Origin: Planctomycetaceae bacterium
GTDB taxonomy: Bacteria > Planctomycetota > Planctomycetia > Pirellulales > UBA1268
NCBI GenBank assembly: GCA_947459185.1
Contig: CANHCU010000029.1
Span: 1-35,335 of the forward strand
Reading direction: 5' to 3'
Length of the DNA stretch: 35,335 nucleotides
Below the pieces are notes generated by a model that was given only the letters and a program-made list of their open reading frames with translations, was not told the DNA's origin and ran no database searches. This document shows positions 8,604-16,805 of this stretch, piece after piece. The position numbers were made by a program, and so were the translations under genes. Positions within the stretch are counted from its first letter, which is position 1. Each line of letters starts with the position of its first letter.

Positions 8604-8742
8604 GGAAGGGCTTGCCCCTGCCGCCTCGCCGGACGTTCGCTACGGCCATCCTGGCCTTCGCTCACTCGATGGCGGCTACGCTCCGCCATCCATGGCTCCG
8701 CTTGCCGCCAACGCCGGCTCAACGACATGGGCAACCCCTTCC
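8604..8742. repeat. Imperfect 139-base palindrome with nested hairpins between nuoD and nuoE
   Basis: Outer arms GGAAGGGCTTGCCC (8604-8617) and GGGCAACCCCTTCC (8729-8742) are complementary at 13 of 14 positions. Two perfect hairpins lie inside: GGCCA/TGGCC (8644-8656, 3-base loop) and GATGGCGG/CCGCCATC (8668-8690, 7-base loop). No convincing coding frame is seen here. This is the largest non-coding gap between genes of the nuo operon in the window. It could be a dispersed palindromic element or an RNA structure that adjusts expression of nuoE onward; the sequence alone does not decide. Confidence 0.6.
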
Positions 8743-8769
8743 TGCTCGACGTTGCTTCAGAACGGTAAG

Positions 8770-10014
8770 TCATCGATCCAGCTCCGCGGCGATGATGTTG
8801 AGGCTGCCGAGCACGGCGACGACGTCGGAGAGCGTGTGGCCGCGGATCAGCTGTGGGAAGAGGGCAAAGTGCAGCACGGAGGGTGGGCGGCATCGCGCGC
8901 GGTAGGCACTCTCACTTCCGTCGCCCACGAGGTAGAAGCCGAGTTCACCGTTGGGGGCCTCGGTCGCTCCGTACGATTCCCCACTGGGAACCTCGAAGCC
9001 GCGGTTACTCATCGACAGTTCGAAGTGGGAGATCGTGCCCTCGATCGTGGAGTAGACCTGCTGCTTGGTCGGCAGGGCCGTCCGCTGGTCGATGCCCACG
9101 TTGACGGGGCCGGCGGGGATGTTTTCGAGCGCCTGCGCCACGATCTTCAGGCTCTCCCGCATCTCGGCCATCCGCACGAGGTAGCGGGCATAGCAGTCGC
9201 CGGCGGACGCGCAGCAGATCTGGAAGTCGAAGTCTTCGTAGGCGAGGTAGGGCTCGTCCTTGCGGAGGTCGCGGGTGACACCGCTGGCACGGGCCACGGG
9301 GCCGGTGGCTCCGCTATTGATCGCTTCCTCTTTCGAGAGCACGCCCACGCCCTTCGTGCGATCCACAAAGATGCGGTTGCGGGTGAGCAGCCGCTCCATG
9401 TCTTCGAGCGTCTTGGGGAAGGTCTTCACGAAGGTGCGGATCTTTTCGATCACCAGCGGCGTGAAGTCCTGCGAGACGCCGCCCACGCGGGTCCAACTGT
9501 TGGTGAACCGCGCGCCACAGAGGGTCTCGAAGATGTCGTAGATCACCTCGCGTTGATAGAACGCGTAGAGGAAGAAGGTGAACGCACCGGTGTCGAGTCC
9601 GACAGCGCCGTTGGAGAGCAGGTGGTCGCTGATTCGGGCCAGTTCCGCGATGATCGTGCGGATCGACCGGCAGCGGGGGGTGAGTTCGATGCCGAGCAGT
9701 TTCTCCACCGCATGGTGCCAGGCCACGTTGTTGGCCATCGGGGAGATGTAGTTCATGCGATCGGTGACCGTCACATATTGGTTGAACGTGAGGTGCTCGC
9801 CGAGCTTCTCGAAGCCGGAGTGCAGGTAGCCCATTTCCGGCATCGCGTCGACAACCCGCTCGCCGTCGAGTTTGAGCACCAGCCGGAGCGTGGTGTGGGT
9901 GGCGGGATGCTGGGGGCCGAAGTTGAGCGTCCAGAGGTAGTCCTCCGACCGCTCGGCCGCGGTGTCGGCGGCCGCATCGCTGCGGAACGATCGTGGGGCT
10001 GGGGCGATGGACAT
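8770..10014 (-). CDS. nuoD: NADH-quinone oxidoreductase subunit D
   Basis: 49-kDa-type subunit at the quinone site, next to NuoB. The product begins MSIAPAPRSF and reaches the family block NFGPQHPATHTTLRLVLKLDG at about residue 30. Further blocks are PEMGYLHSGFEKLGE, the segment around NYISPMANN, SNGAVGLDTGAFTFFLYAF, and a C-terminal SLNIIAAELDR. The usual order of hydrogenase-like large-subunit motifs is kept. I start at the ATG at 10014, because a longer open frame to 10341 overlaps nuoC and lacks family character. 414 residues is typical. It lies 16 bases after nuoC. Confidence 0.96.
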   Translation of the reverse strand: MSIAPAPRSFRSDAAADTAAERSEDYLWTLNFGPQHPATHTTLRLVLKLDGERVVDAMPEMGYLHSGFEKLGEHLTFNQYVTVTDRMNYISPMANNVAWHHAVEKLLGIELTPRCRSIRTIIAELARISDHLLSNGAVGLDTGAFTFFLYAFYQREVIYDIFETLCGARFTNSWTRVGGVSQDFTPLVIEKIRTFVKTFPKTLEDMERLLTRNRIFVDRTKGVGVLSKEEAINSGATGPVARASGVTRDLRKDEPYLAYEDFDFQICCASAGDCYARYLVRMAEMRESLKIVAQALENIPAGPVNVGIDQRTALPTKQQVYSTIEGTISHFELSMSNRGFEVPSGESYGATEAPNGELGFYLVGDGSESAYRARCRPPSVLHFALFPQLIRGHTLSDVVAVLGSLNIIAAELDR

Positions 10015-10030
10015 GGTTGGTTGGCCGTTG

Positions 10031-10558
10031 CTAGCTGTGGTCGCGGGTGATGACGGGGAAGTTGTGCCGCTCGCCGCGGCCCTGGAGCGGATAGTCCTTG
10101 CGGAGAGGGTGGGCGGTGAACTCCTCCGGCATGACGAGGCGGCGGAGATCGGGGTGGCCCGCGAACTGGATGCCAAAGAGATCCCAGACCTCGCGTTCGA
10201 GCCAATCGGCAGCCCGCCAGAGTGGCTCGACACTGCGAACCGTGGGCCACTTCTCGTCGGCCGACACGGGATCGTCGACAAACACCCGCACGGTGAGCCG
10301 TTGGTTGGTCGTGGTGGAGGCGAGCAGGTAGACGAGGCCATACCGCTGCTTCGCGCCGCGGTATTCCAAGTAGTCGACGCAGGTCACGTCGACGAGCATG
10401 TCGAAGCCCTGCTCCTTGAGATGCTCGAGCACCTCGAACGACTGGGCCGCCGGTACGACGAGGCTCGTCTGGCCACGAAACACGGATGACTCCAGCGGCC
10501 CGAAGCGGGCTGTGACCGCGGCCAGAACGTCGTCAACGGCGGGTGGTTCGTAAGGCAT
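10031..10558 (-). CDS. nuoC: NADH-quinone oxidoreductase subunit C
   Basis: 30-kDa-type peripheral-arm subunit. The 175-residue product has the family signature around ERVWDLFGI (here EREVWDLFGIQFAGHPDLRR) and the terminal block FTAHPLRKDYPLQGRGE. The start is uncertain: the ATG at 10558 (MPYEPPAVDD) is used, but an in-frame ATG 12 bases upstream (10570, MAPPMPYE) is equally possible. Neither has a clear ribosome binding site. It sits between nuoB and nuoD in the canonical order, as a separate gene and not as a nuoCD fusion. Confidence 0.93.
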   Translation of the reverse strand: MPYEPPAVDDVLAAVTARFGPLESSVFRGQTSLVVPAAQSFEVLEHLKEQGFDMLVDVTCVDYLEYRGAKQRYGLVYLLASTTTNQRLTVRVFVDDPVSADEKWPTVRSVEPLWRAADWLEREVWDLFGIQFAGHPDLRRLVMPEEFTAHPLRKDYPLQGRGERHNFPVITRDHS

Positions 10559-10601
10559 GGGAGGAGCCATCTGCGGTGGCCAGCGAAGGCGTGGTGGGGG
10601 T

Positions 10602-11237
10602 TCAGGTGCGGTGGGCGGCGGCGGAGAGTTCCCGCTGTGCGACCGGATTGCGGGCGGCGTCGAGCGTGAGCAGTTGATCCGCCTCGACGAGTGCCCGCTT
10701 GCGGAGTTGCCGCTGGCTGGTGTCGAACTCGCGGCCCGTGATCGTGCCTTCGCGTTGGATCTTGTCTTGCAGGTCGATGATGGCCTGGATGAGCTGTTCG
10801 GGCCGCGGCGGGCAGCCTGGCACGTACATGTCAACCGGGATGAAGCGGTCGATGCCCTGCACAACGGCGTAGGTATCGAACACGCCGCCAGTGCTCGCGC
10901 AGGCACCCATCGAGATGCACCACTTCGGCTCGTGCATCTGCTGCCAGATGCGTTGCAGCACTGGGAGCATCTTCATGACAACGCGGCCGGCCACGATCAT
11001 CAGGTCGCACTGCCGCGGGCTGAAGCGGAAGACCTCGGCCCCGAATCGGGCGAGGTCGTGCTTGCTGGCGCCGGTGGCCATCAGTTCGATGCCGCAGCAC
11101 GCGGTGGCGAAGGGCATGGGCCAGAGGCTGTTTTTGCGGCACCAGTTGGCCAGTTCGTCGAGCCTGCTGACCACCACGTTCTCGGGCAGTTCGATCTTCC
11201 CGGGCATGGTCTGTCGTCCCGGCATGTTTAACGCCAT
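10602..11237 (-). CDS. nuoB: NADH-quinone oxidoreductase subunit B (cluster N2)
   Basis: Holds the terminal 4Fe-4S cluster N2 that reduces quinone. Ligands C47-C48 (in [10 protein letters not shown]), C113 (GACAS) and C142 (PGCPPRPE) have the same spacing as the known N2 ligands. The 211-residue product starts at the ATG at 11237, which has GGGAG about 9 bases upstream and overlaps the end of nuoA by 10 bases. The C-terminal 45 residues beyond the core are charged and variable. Confidence 0.96.
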   Translation of the reverse strand: MALNMPGRQTMPGKIELPENVVVSRLDELANWCRKNSLWPMPFATACCGIELMATGASKHDLARFGAEVFRFSPRQCDLMIVAGRVVMKMLPVLQRIWQQMHEPKWCISMGACASTGGVFDTYAVVQGIDRFIPVDMYVPGCPPRPEQLIQAIIDLQDKIQREGTITGREFDTSQRQLRKRALVEADQLLTLDAARNPVAQRELSAAAHRT

Positions 11238-11623
11238 CGGAACACTCCCTTTCGCCAGTCGTATGCAAACCCCACGATCACCAGAGCAATAAAGAGCATG
11301 GCGCCGGCGTAGACGAGGCCTCTGCAGGAGACCAACCCGTCGGCGACTGCGGCGTCTATGCCCGCAGCGGACCTGCTGGCAACGGCCCATGGATAGAGGA
11401 AGAGGAGTTCAACGTCGAACACGAGGAACGTGATGGCGACGAGGTGAAACCGCACGTCGAACCGCCGACGGGTGTCGTGGACGGGGTCCATGCCGCTCTC
11501 ATACGGCATTTCCTTGACGGCCCCGCTCCGCCGCGGGCCGATCAGGTTGGCCGTCACCAGCAGGCCCACCGACACCGCCGCCGCGATGGCCACAAAGAGC
11601 AGGACGGGAAGGATGGCGTCCAT
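11228..11623 (-). CDS. nuoA: NADH-quinone oxidoreductase subunit A
   Basis: First gene of the nuo operon; a three-helix membrane subunit. Family features are the first helix, the loop with [12 protein letters not shown] (the conserved Cys of many NuoA loops is Ser here), [22 protein letters not shown] with the conserved Asp and Glu, and a third helix ending in [11 protein letters not shown]. It has 131 residues. No Shine-Dalgarno sequence is seen upstream of the ATG at 11623. The promoter should lie in the 357-base spacer upstream, which also contains a perfect dyad. Confidence 0.95.
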   Translation of the reverse strand: MDAILPVLLFVAIAAAVSVGLLVTANLIGPRRSGAVKEMPYESGMDPVHDTRRRFDVRFHLVAITFLVFDVELLFLYPWAVASRSAAGIDAAVADGLVSCRGLVYAGAMLFIALVIVGFAYDWRKGVFRWR

Positions 11624-11710
11624 GTTGTCCAGGGCGGGTGAAGTTCGGGGTGACGGGCTAGCCGGAGCGCCGGGATGGGTTCCGGTTGTGAAAATCGGCC
11701 GTGGGAGACC

Positions 11711-11734
11711 ACTTCGTGAAATTTGTCACGAAGT
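11711..11734. promoter_or_regulatory. Perfect 24-base dyad upstream of nuoA, operator candidate
   Basis: ACTTCGTGA and TCACGAAGT are exact inverted repeats around a 6-base AT-rich centre (AATTTG). The site lies 88-111 bases upstream of the nuoA start. Size and symmetry fit a dimeric DNA-binding regulator. No T-run follows the stem on either strand, which argues against a simple terminator. The regulator is unknown. Confidence 0.45.
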
Positions 11735-11875
11735 CGATGCCCAAAAAAACCGGGTAGGCGGGTGCCCTCCGGACGGTCGGCATAACCGTCAGAGTTATAC
11801 AGCGCGGACGCTCAGGCGACGAGTCGAGGTCTTTTTCGTGGGAAAACGAATGTTTCACCATCCCCCGGCGTGAGA

Positions 11876-11898
11876 TCCCGTCGCTTACGCTCAGGGCT
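11876..11898 (-). repeat. Dispersed short repeat (AGCCC..GAGCG..AGCGA..GGGA type)
   Basis: Minus-strand AGCCCTGAGCGTAAGCGACGGGA. It is a diverged copy of the repeat at 15270, 16688 and 34417 (plus) and 34356 (minus). It lies 37 bases beyond the hairpin at 11936-11955, nearly the same distance as at the 15215/15270 pair, so the two parts probably form one composite element. Confidence 0.6.
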
Positions 11899-11935
11899 TT
11901 TATTGGGGCGTGGTGCGCGACCGTTCCCATACAAG

Positions 11936-11955
11936 CCCCCGGCGCGAGCCGGGGG
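11936..11955 (-). terminator. Stem-loop terminator after the secreted-protein gene pair
   Basis: On the minus strand CCCCCGGC-TCGC-GCCGGGGG forms an 8-base GC stem with a 4-base loop, followed by CTTGTA. It starts 25 bases after the stop at 11981. The same stem and loop follow the M20 gene at 15215, with a better T-run there. The weak T-run makes this copy less certain as an intrinsic terminator. Confidence 0.6.
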
Positions 11956-11980
11956 ACCGGGTGTTCGCGGGCTGGGAATT

Positions 11981-12802
11981 TCAGAAGCCGCCGAGATTCA
12001 TCGACACGTAGGCGCCAAACGGCCCTGACGTGATCGACATCCCGCTGCCCTTTGCATCCGAGAAAGGCGGCTTGCCGCCACCGCCACCACCACCGCTGCG
12101 GTAGGGGGAATAGGAGGCGCCGCCAGTCCGGCTCATCGCCGCCGCCGAGGCCGCGGCCGTCTGCTGCCGCGCATCCTGAGCCCGCTGCACCAGCTGCTGC
12201 CGACCCTCGTCAAACGCCGCCTGCTGCTGCTGGAGCGTGCCCCGCTTCTGCTCGATCTTCTGGATCTCCAACTGAAGCTGTCCGGCAGTCATGGTCACCA
12301 CGTTGGGCACATCCTTGAGCGCCTCTGCCCGCTTCTGGTCCGACATCACCGACAGATACTGCGCCACCCACGACCGCGCATCCTGAGCCTCCGGGGTATC
12401 GAGGACCTTGAACTTCGCGTCGAGATCATCAAGCAGATACTCGAGATCATGCGACGACATCTTCTCAACCTTGTGGTTGAAGTCGGCCTTGATGTTGCGA
12501 ACCTGCGTGGGCGTGTAGATCGCCTGCGCGGAGAGCCATTCGCCCAGTTCGAAAATCGCCCGCCGCCACCGCGAGCTGTTCATGATCGCGACCTTCTTCT
12601 CCAGATCGCTATCGCCATTGTCATCGTCGTCATTGGCGGTGGCCTTCGGCTCCTGCGGTGCGGATGTTGAAGGGGCCTTGGCGGCCCCGTCGTTCTTGAC
12701 CGGTGGCTGCGCCTCGGACAGCCGGCCGAGGCCGGCCGCCAGCAGCAGGCCGGTGAGCAGCGCGGTGAAAAGGAGACGGATAGAGTGCGGGCGCAATGTC
12801 AT
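11981..12802 (-). CDS. Secreted protein of unknown function
   Basis: A 273-residue product with a clear signal peptide (MTLRPHSIRLLFTALLTGLL, cleavage likely around residues 28-33). Next come an acidic linker (NDDDDNGDSDLEKK), a mostly helical region (about 65-215) with the Gln-rich coiled-coil-like stretch IQKIEQKRGTLQQQQAAFDE, and a Gly-rich tail (RSGGGGGGGK). I recognise no enzyme family. The ATG at 12802 is preferred over upstream frame extension because it has GGGGAG upstream and overlaps the preceding stop (ATGA). It is co-transcribed with the SnoaL-like gene before it. Both products are predicted to be exported, which suggests a shared cell-envelope role. Confidence 0.75.
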   Translation of the reverse strand: MTLRPHSIRLLFTALLTGLLLAAGLGRLSEAQPPVKNDGAAKAPSTSAPQEPKATANDDDDNGDSDLEKKVAIMNSSRWRRAIFELGEWLSAQAIYTPTQVRNIKADFNHKVEKMSSHDLEYLLDDLDAKFKVLDTPEAQDARSWVAQYLSVMSDQKRAEALKDVPNVVTMTAGQLQLEIQKIEQKRGTLQQQQAAFDEGRQQLVQRAQDARQQTAAASAAAMSRTGGASYSPYRSGGGGGGGKPPFSDAKGSGMSITSGPFGAYVSMNLGGF

Positions 12803-13887
12803 CGGGCTGGGCTCCCCTTCGGAGACGTTTGCGGAGAAGTCTGCGGCGATGCCTGGGGTGCGGTCTTTGCGGGCATTTTGCGGATCATCGTCATGCTGAC
12901 GTGCGGCGCATGTTCGCCGCCGACATGAGTGGGCACCGACCGCCATGTGCAGCGGTTGGCGCCGTCGTAGCTGTATATATTGAGCGACGACGTCTGCGTG
13001 CCATCCGGCAGCACGGACATGGTGCGGGCGACCCAGGTGCCGTCGTCACGGGTCCATGTGGCTTCGCCATGGCTGCCGTCGGAGCCGAACGCCCACGACA
13101 CGATCTGCCGCGAGAGTGGATCCCAGCCTATCCGCTGCGTGATGTGCATCGCCGGTAGGCCGTCGCCGGCATCGCCACCCGCTGCGGCCGCTGCCGACGT
13201 GTCGGCGATCTTCATGTCGCGGAGGAGGAACGTGCGGGTGGCGTTCCAGCGGACCGATACCTCGAGCGGTGGCTTGCCGCCTGGCGTCAGTGGCGTCGCG
13301 CCGGCTGCCGGCTCGCGGTCAGGGCGGTCTTCCACGACCGTCCAGTCGCCGACCATCCAGTCGAGGTCGGCGAGTCTGGGAGAGTCGTGAGGAGCCGCAA
13401 CCTGCGACTCACGAACACAGGCCAGCTTCCACGTGCCTTCGTGTCGAACCCATGTCGCGGAAAACCAACCCTTCAGGGCCGCGGTCGCGCCGGGCGGAGT
13501 GACCTCGACCGTTCCATCTTCAACGGCCACGTCCGCCGTGAGCATCCGGAGGTTCGTCTGCTCCATTTGAAATGATGGCCGCGGGGCATCCTTGGTGGCC
13601 GGCGTGATCTGGCCCACCGCCTCGCGGCCGTTCAGCAGGCGGCCGTCGTCATCGACGATGTCGCCGTCGGGTGTCCAGAGGCTCGCGAGCGTTTTCCCGT
13701 CGCCTCGTTCGAATGCCTCCGCGTAGCTACGGATGGCGGCCCTGATCCCAGCCGTGGACTCCCCCTGCTGGGCGGGCGCGGCGTCACATGGCAGCAGGAG
13801 CACGGCGACGAAGGCCACCAGCCATCGGGCGGCTGCCGGACGTGTGTTTGGACGTGTCTTTATGGAGCGTGCTGGTCGGTTCGTCAT
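12799..13887 (-). CDS. Secreted SnoaL-like (NTF2-fold) domain protein
   Basis: A 362-residue product with a signal peptide (hydrophobic segment about 21-40, ending AAPAQ). From about residue 45 to 160 it resembles the SnoaL/DUF4440 fold: IRAAIRSYAEAFERGDGKTL then LASLWTPDGDIVDDDGRLLNG, with WFSATWVRHEGTWKL as the closing strands. A second half (about 170-335) is beta-rich, repeats W-containing strands such as DWMVGDWTV, and ends in a Pro/Ser-rich tail (QASPQTSPQTSPKGSP). NTF2-fold proteins range from enzymes to binding proteins, so no reaction is assigned. Translation is probably coupled to the next gene by a 4-base overlap. It is divergent from the M20 gene, with 106 bases between the two starts. 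Confidence 0.75.
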   Translation of the reverse strand: MTNRPARSIKTRPNTRPAAARWLVAFVAVLLLPCDAAPAQQGESTAGIRAAIRSYAEAFERGDGKTLASLWTPDGDIVDDDGRLLNGREAVGQITPATKDAPRPSFQMEQTNLRMLTADVAVEDGTVEVTPPGATAALKGWFSATWVRHEGTWKLACVRESQVAAPHDSPRLADLDWMVGDWTVVEDRPDREPAAGATPLTPGGKPPLEVSVRWNATRTFLLRDMKIADTSAAAAAGGDAGDGLPAMHITQRIGWDPLSRQIVSWAFGSDGSHGEATWTRDDGTWVARTMSVLPDGTQTSSLNIYSYDGANRCTWRSVPTHVGGEHAPHVSMTMIRKMPAKTAPQASPQTSPQTSPKGSPAR

Positions 13888-13993
13888 GGCGTCATTCTAC
13901 CACCGCCCTGGTGCCGCCGTCTCGCAGGAAGAAACTCGCAGGGTGAAAAAGGAACCTCGCCTGCGGAACAGCCGGTTTGGTAGGTTGGCACGC

Positions 13994-15190
13994 ATGTCCG
14001 AACACGTAGCGACCCTCGCCGATCTCGTCCGCCGTCCGAGCGTGAACCCCATGGGACGGGACGTGTCGGGCCCCGACTATCTGGAGGGTCGGGTCACCGA
14101 CTACCTCGTGCAGCGGTTCATGGCGGCCGGCCTGCCCTGGGTGCGTCAGCCCGTATCGCCGGGTCGCGACAACGTGGTGGCCCGGCTCGACGCCACGGTG
14201 CCAAACGCTCCCACCATCTTCTGGGATGCCCATCAAGACACGGTGCCAGCCGACGGCATGTCGATCGAGCCCTTCACGCCGGTTGTCCGCGACGGTCGGC
14301 TCTATGGCCGCGGCTCGTGCGACGTGAAGGGGGGCATGGCGGCGATGCTCGTGGCGATCGATCGGCTACGGACCTCCGACCGGCCGCGGCTGGCCAACGT
14401 CGTCTTCACCGCCACGGTCAACGAGGAGTTTGGGTTCTCCGGCGCGAAGGCGATCGCGCGGCTCTGGACGACTCCCGCGGCCGAACTCGCTCCAACAGAT
14501 CTGGCGGCCCGCGATCTGCTCGGCGGCACGCCCGCGGCGGCCATCGTCGCGGAACCCACGGAACTCGACATCGTCACGCAGCACAAGGGCGCCGTGCGGT
14601 GGCGGATGCGGGTGCACGGCGTGGCCTGCCACAGCGCGTTTCCCGAGCAGGGCGACAACGCCATCTATCCGGCGGGCCGCGCGATCGGCGCGATCGAGTC
14701 GCTGGCGCGGGAACTGTTGACGAGACAACCCGAGCATCCCTGCGGTCCGCCGACCCTGAACCTGGGCACGATTCATGGTGGCATGGGGGTGAACCTCGTG
14801 CCCGATCTGGTCGTGCTGGAACTCGATCGACGCGTCGTGCCGGGCGAGTCGCCCGAGAAAGCTCGCAACGAGGTGATCGAGCGGATCGCGGCGGCCTGTG
14901 GCTCAGCTCGGATCGAGCACGACGCTCCGTTCCTGGAGAGCGCGGGCCTGCCGGCCAAGGCCGACCGGACCTGGTTCGACAGGCTCACCACCGCCGCCCG
15001 AGGCAAGGGTGTGGCAGCGCGGCAGATCGCCGCCCGCTACGGCACCAACGCCAGCGTGTTTGCGGCCGCAGGCGTGCCGAGCGTCGTGTTTGGTCCAGGG
15101 GCGATCGCCCAGGCCCACACGGCCGACGAGTGGATCGAACTGGCCCAGGTCGACACGGCCGCCGAGATCCTCGCCGCGACCGCGTCGTAG
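13994..15190 (+). CDS. M20-family metallo-deacylase (ArgE/DapE-like)
   Basis: Cytosolic two-metal amidohydrolase of the acetylornithine deacetylase / succinyl-diaminopimelate desuccinylase family. Metal ligands and catalytic residues sit in order: H80 and D82 ([13 protein letters not shown]), D110 ([10 protein letters not shown]), the E144-E145 pair ([10 protein letters not shown]), the acid in AEPTELD (about 187-191), and the C-terminal His of [12 protein letters not shown]. The lid domain [18 protein letters not shown] is present. The start at ATG 13994 gives 398 residues, normal for the family; an open frame to 13733 overlaps the divergent gene. The exact substrate cannot be read from the sequence, and no lysine or arginine pathway genes are adjacent. 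Confidence 0.88.
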   Translation: MSEHVATLADLVRRPSVNPMGRDVSGPDYLEGRVTDYLVQRFMAAGLPWVRQPVSPGRDNVVARLDATVPNAPTIFWDAHQDTVPADGMSIEPFTPVVRDGRLYGRGSCDVKGGMAAMLVAIDRLRTSDRPRLANVVFTATVNEEFGFSGAKAIARLWTTPAAELAPTDLAARDLLGGTPAAAIVAEPTELDIVTQHKGAVRWRMRVHGVACHSAFPEQGDNAIYPAGRAIGAIESLARELLTRQPEHPCGPPTLNLGTIHGGMGVNLVPDLVVLELDRRVVPGESPEKARNEVIERIAAACGSARIEHDAPFLESAGLPAKADRTWFDRLTTAARGKGVAARQIAARYGTNASVFAAAGVPSVVFGPGAIAQAHTADEWIELAQVDTAAEILAATAS

Positions 15191-15214
15191 GGTCGTGCCA
15201 GGTCGATCGAACAT

Positions 15215-15239
15215 CCCCCGGCTCGCGCCGGGGGCTTTT
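15215..15239 (+). terminator. Intrinsic terminator of the M20 gene
   Basis: CCCCCGGC-TCGC-GCCGGGGG (8-base stem, 4-base loop) followed by CTTTT, 25 bases after the stop codon. It is the same stem-loop as at 11936-11955. Confidence 0.8.
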
Positions 15240-15269
15240 ATGGAAGGGGTGCCGTCATCGGCGCATAGA

Positions 15270-15292
15270 AGCCCGGAGCGCGAGCGATGGGA
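15270..15292 (+). repeat. Dispersed short repeat copy
   Basis: AGCCCGGAGCGCGAGCGATGGGA. It lies 35 bases beyond the terminator hairpin at 15215-15234. Together they match the arrangement seen in reverse at 11955-11876. Confidence 0.6.
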
Positions 15293-15419
15293 TCTGGCAC
15301 TCGGGTCGAACCCGGCGGCGGTGCGGAGCCGGCATGAATTCCGCGGCCCGGCTTGGTACAACAACGCTCTCACAGCCGGTATTCATACGTCATTCCCGCA
15401 GCAGGAGCAGTGGTTCATC

Positions 15420-16640
15420 ATGGCAGGCAGGATCAAGGTCGCAGGTCCGGTGGTCGATCTCGATGGCGATGAGATGACACGAATCATCTGGCAGTTCATC
15501 AAGGACAAGCTGATCCTGCCCTATCTCGACCTCGACATCCGCTATTTCGACCTCTCCATCGAAAACCGCGATGCGACCGCCGATCAGGTGACGATCGATG
15601 CCGCCAACGCCATCAAGGAATACGGCGTGGGCGTGAAGTGTGCCACGATCACGCCCGACGAGGCCCGCGTGAAGGAGTTCAATCTCAAGAAGATGTGGAA
15701 GAGCCCCAACGGCACGATCCGCAACATCTTGGGCGGTGTGATCTTCCGTGAGCCGATCATCATCAAAAACATCCCGCGGCTGGTACCCGGCTGGACGAAG
15801 CCGATCGTCGTCGGCCGCCATGCCTTCGGCGATCAATACCGGGCCACCGACGTGAAGATCCCCGGCGCTGGCAAGCTCACGCTCACGTTCACGCCGGCCG
15901 ACGGCTCGAAGCCGATGGAGATGAACGTGTTCGACTTCCCGTCGCCGGGCGTGGCGATGGCGATGTACAACCTCGACGACTCGATCCGCGACTTCGCCCG
16001 CGCGAGCTTCCGTTACGGCCTGGCCCGCAACTACCCTGTCTATCTCTCCACGAAGAACACGATCCTGAAGGCGTACGACGGCCGCTTCAAGGACATCTTC
16101 CAGGAGATCTTCGACGCCGAGTTCAAGGCTGAGTTTGCCGCGAAAGGCATCACCTACGAGCATCGCCTGATCGACGACATGGTCGCCTCCGCGATTAAGT
16201 GGGAAGGCGGCTACGTCTGGGCCTGCAAGAACTACGACGGCGACGTGCAGAGCGACATCGTGGCCCAAGGCTTCGGCTCGCTCGGCCTGATGACGAGCGT
16301 GCTCATGACGCCCGACGGGAAGACGGTCGAGGCCGAGGCGGCCCACGGCACGGTCACGCGGCACTACCGGCAGCATCAGCAGGGCAAGCCCACCTCCACC
16401 AACCCGATCGCGTCAATCTTCGCCTGGACCCGTGGCCTGGCTCACCGCGGCAAGCTCGACAATACGCCCGCCGTGACCCACTTCGCCGACACGCTCGAAA
16501 AGGTCTGCATCGAGACGGTGGAGCAGGGGAAGATGACGAAGGATCTCGCGATCCTGATCGGCTCCACGCAGCCGCATCTCACCACGCAGGATTTCCTGGC
16601 CGCGATCGACGAGAATCTGAAGAAGGCAATGGCGGGGTAG
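15420..16640 (+). CDS. icd: NADP-dependent isocitrate dehydrogenase
   Basis: Oxidative decarboxylation of isocitrate to 2-oxoglutarate with NADP in the TCA cycle, cytosolic. The 406-residue protein is of the homodimeric type II family also found in animals: [42 protein letters not shown] (substrate-binding Ser, Asn and Arg), [14 protein letters not shown] (catalytic Arg equivalent to human IDH1 R132), and [13 protein letters not shown] for NADP. The Tyr and Lys of the active site lie around [17 protein letters not shown] and [13 protein letters not shown]. The start is the ATG at 15420, with AGGAG about 13 bases upstream; an open frame to 14898 is only read-through of the M20 gene. It stands alone between repeat elements. 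Confidence 0.96.
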   Translation: MAGRIKVAGPVVDLDGDEMTRIIWQFIKDKLILPYLDLDIRYFDLSIENRDATADQVTIDAANAIKEYGVGVKCATITPDEARVKEFNLKKMWKSPNGTIRNILGGVIFREPIIIKNIPRLVPGWTKPIVVGRHAFGDQYRATDVKIPGAGKLTLTFTPADGSKPMEMNVFDFPSPGVAMAMYNLDDSIRDFARASFRYGLARNYPVYLSTKNTILKAYDGRFKDIFQEIFDAEFKAEFAAKGITYEHRLIDDMVASAIKWEGGYVWACKNYDGDVQSDIVAQGFGSLGLMTSVLMTPDGKTVEAEAAHGTVTRHYRQHQQGKPTSTNPIASIFAWTRGLAHRGKLDNTPAVTHFADTLEKVCIETVEQGKMTKDLAILIGSTQPHLTTQDFLAAIDENLKKAMAG

Positions 16641-16644
16641 GGCT

Positions 16645-16709
16645 CCCGTGGTCGCGTCGGGCTTGCGTGGGGTTCGTTGGTCATCCAAGCCCGCAGCGCA
16701 AGCAAGGGA
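16645..16709. repeat. Inverted pair of dispersed repeat after icd, possible terminator
   Basis: A good copy, AGCCCGCAGCGCAAGCAAGGGA (16688-16709, plus), faces a degraded opposite-orientation copy beginning TCCCGTGGTCGCGTCGGGCT (16644-16663). Partial pairing of the two would make a large GC hairpin directly after the icd stop, so it may limit read-through into the polysaccharide cluster. Confidence 0.5.
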
Positions 16710-16750
16710 ATGCGTTTGGCGACGTGACATCGGAAAGCCCTGCTGGTTAG

Positions 16751-16759
16751 TGGTAAAAT
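16751..16759 (+). promoter_or_regulatory. Candidate extended -10 promoter for rfbF
   Basis: TGGTAAAAT matches the extended -10 pattern (TG-N-TAAAAT, five of six consensus bases), 47 bases before the rfbF ATG. No convincing -35 box is seen at 16-18 bases upstream. It would begin the plus-strand polysaccharide operon. Confidence 0.35.
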
Positions 16760-16805
16760 TTCCCAGGGTGGATCAGGCAGGCCGGGCTCATAGGAACATG
16801 GTCTC

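Larger units (their letters stand above)
11624..11980. other. 357-base spacer upstream of nuoA
   Basis: Non-coding stretch expected to carry the nuo promoter (minus strand) and the end of the secreted-protein pair to the right. It holds a perfect 9-base dyad (11711-11734), a TATAAC sequence on the minus strand (complement of 11792-11797) that might be a -10 box but has no convincing -35, and a repeat plus hairpin element (11876-11955). A 90-codon minus-strand frame (11658-11930) runs through these elements and is not believed. Confidence 0.6.

Noticed and set aside
8566-10050. 494-codon plus-strand open frame across nuoD
   Set aside because: It is opposite nuoD, which has clear family motifs throughout. 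High GC content makes long antisense frames common here, and the translation has no protein-family character.
11658-11930. 90-codon minus-strand frame in the spacer before nuoA
   Set aside because: It runs through the dyad and the dispersed repeat, has no ribosome binding site and no protein-like composition.
11936-11955. GC-rich hairpins as a CRISPR or riboswitch
   Set aside because: Only two distant copies exist, without spacers, and each directly follows a stop codon, so a terminator element is simpler.
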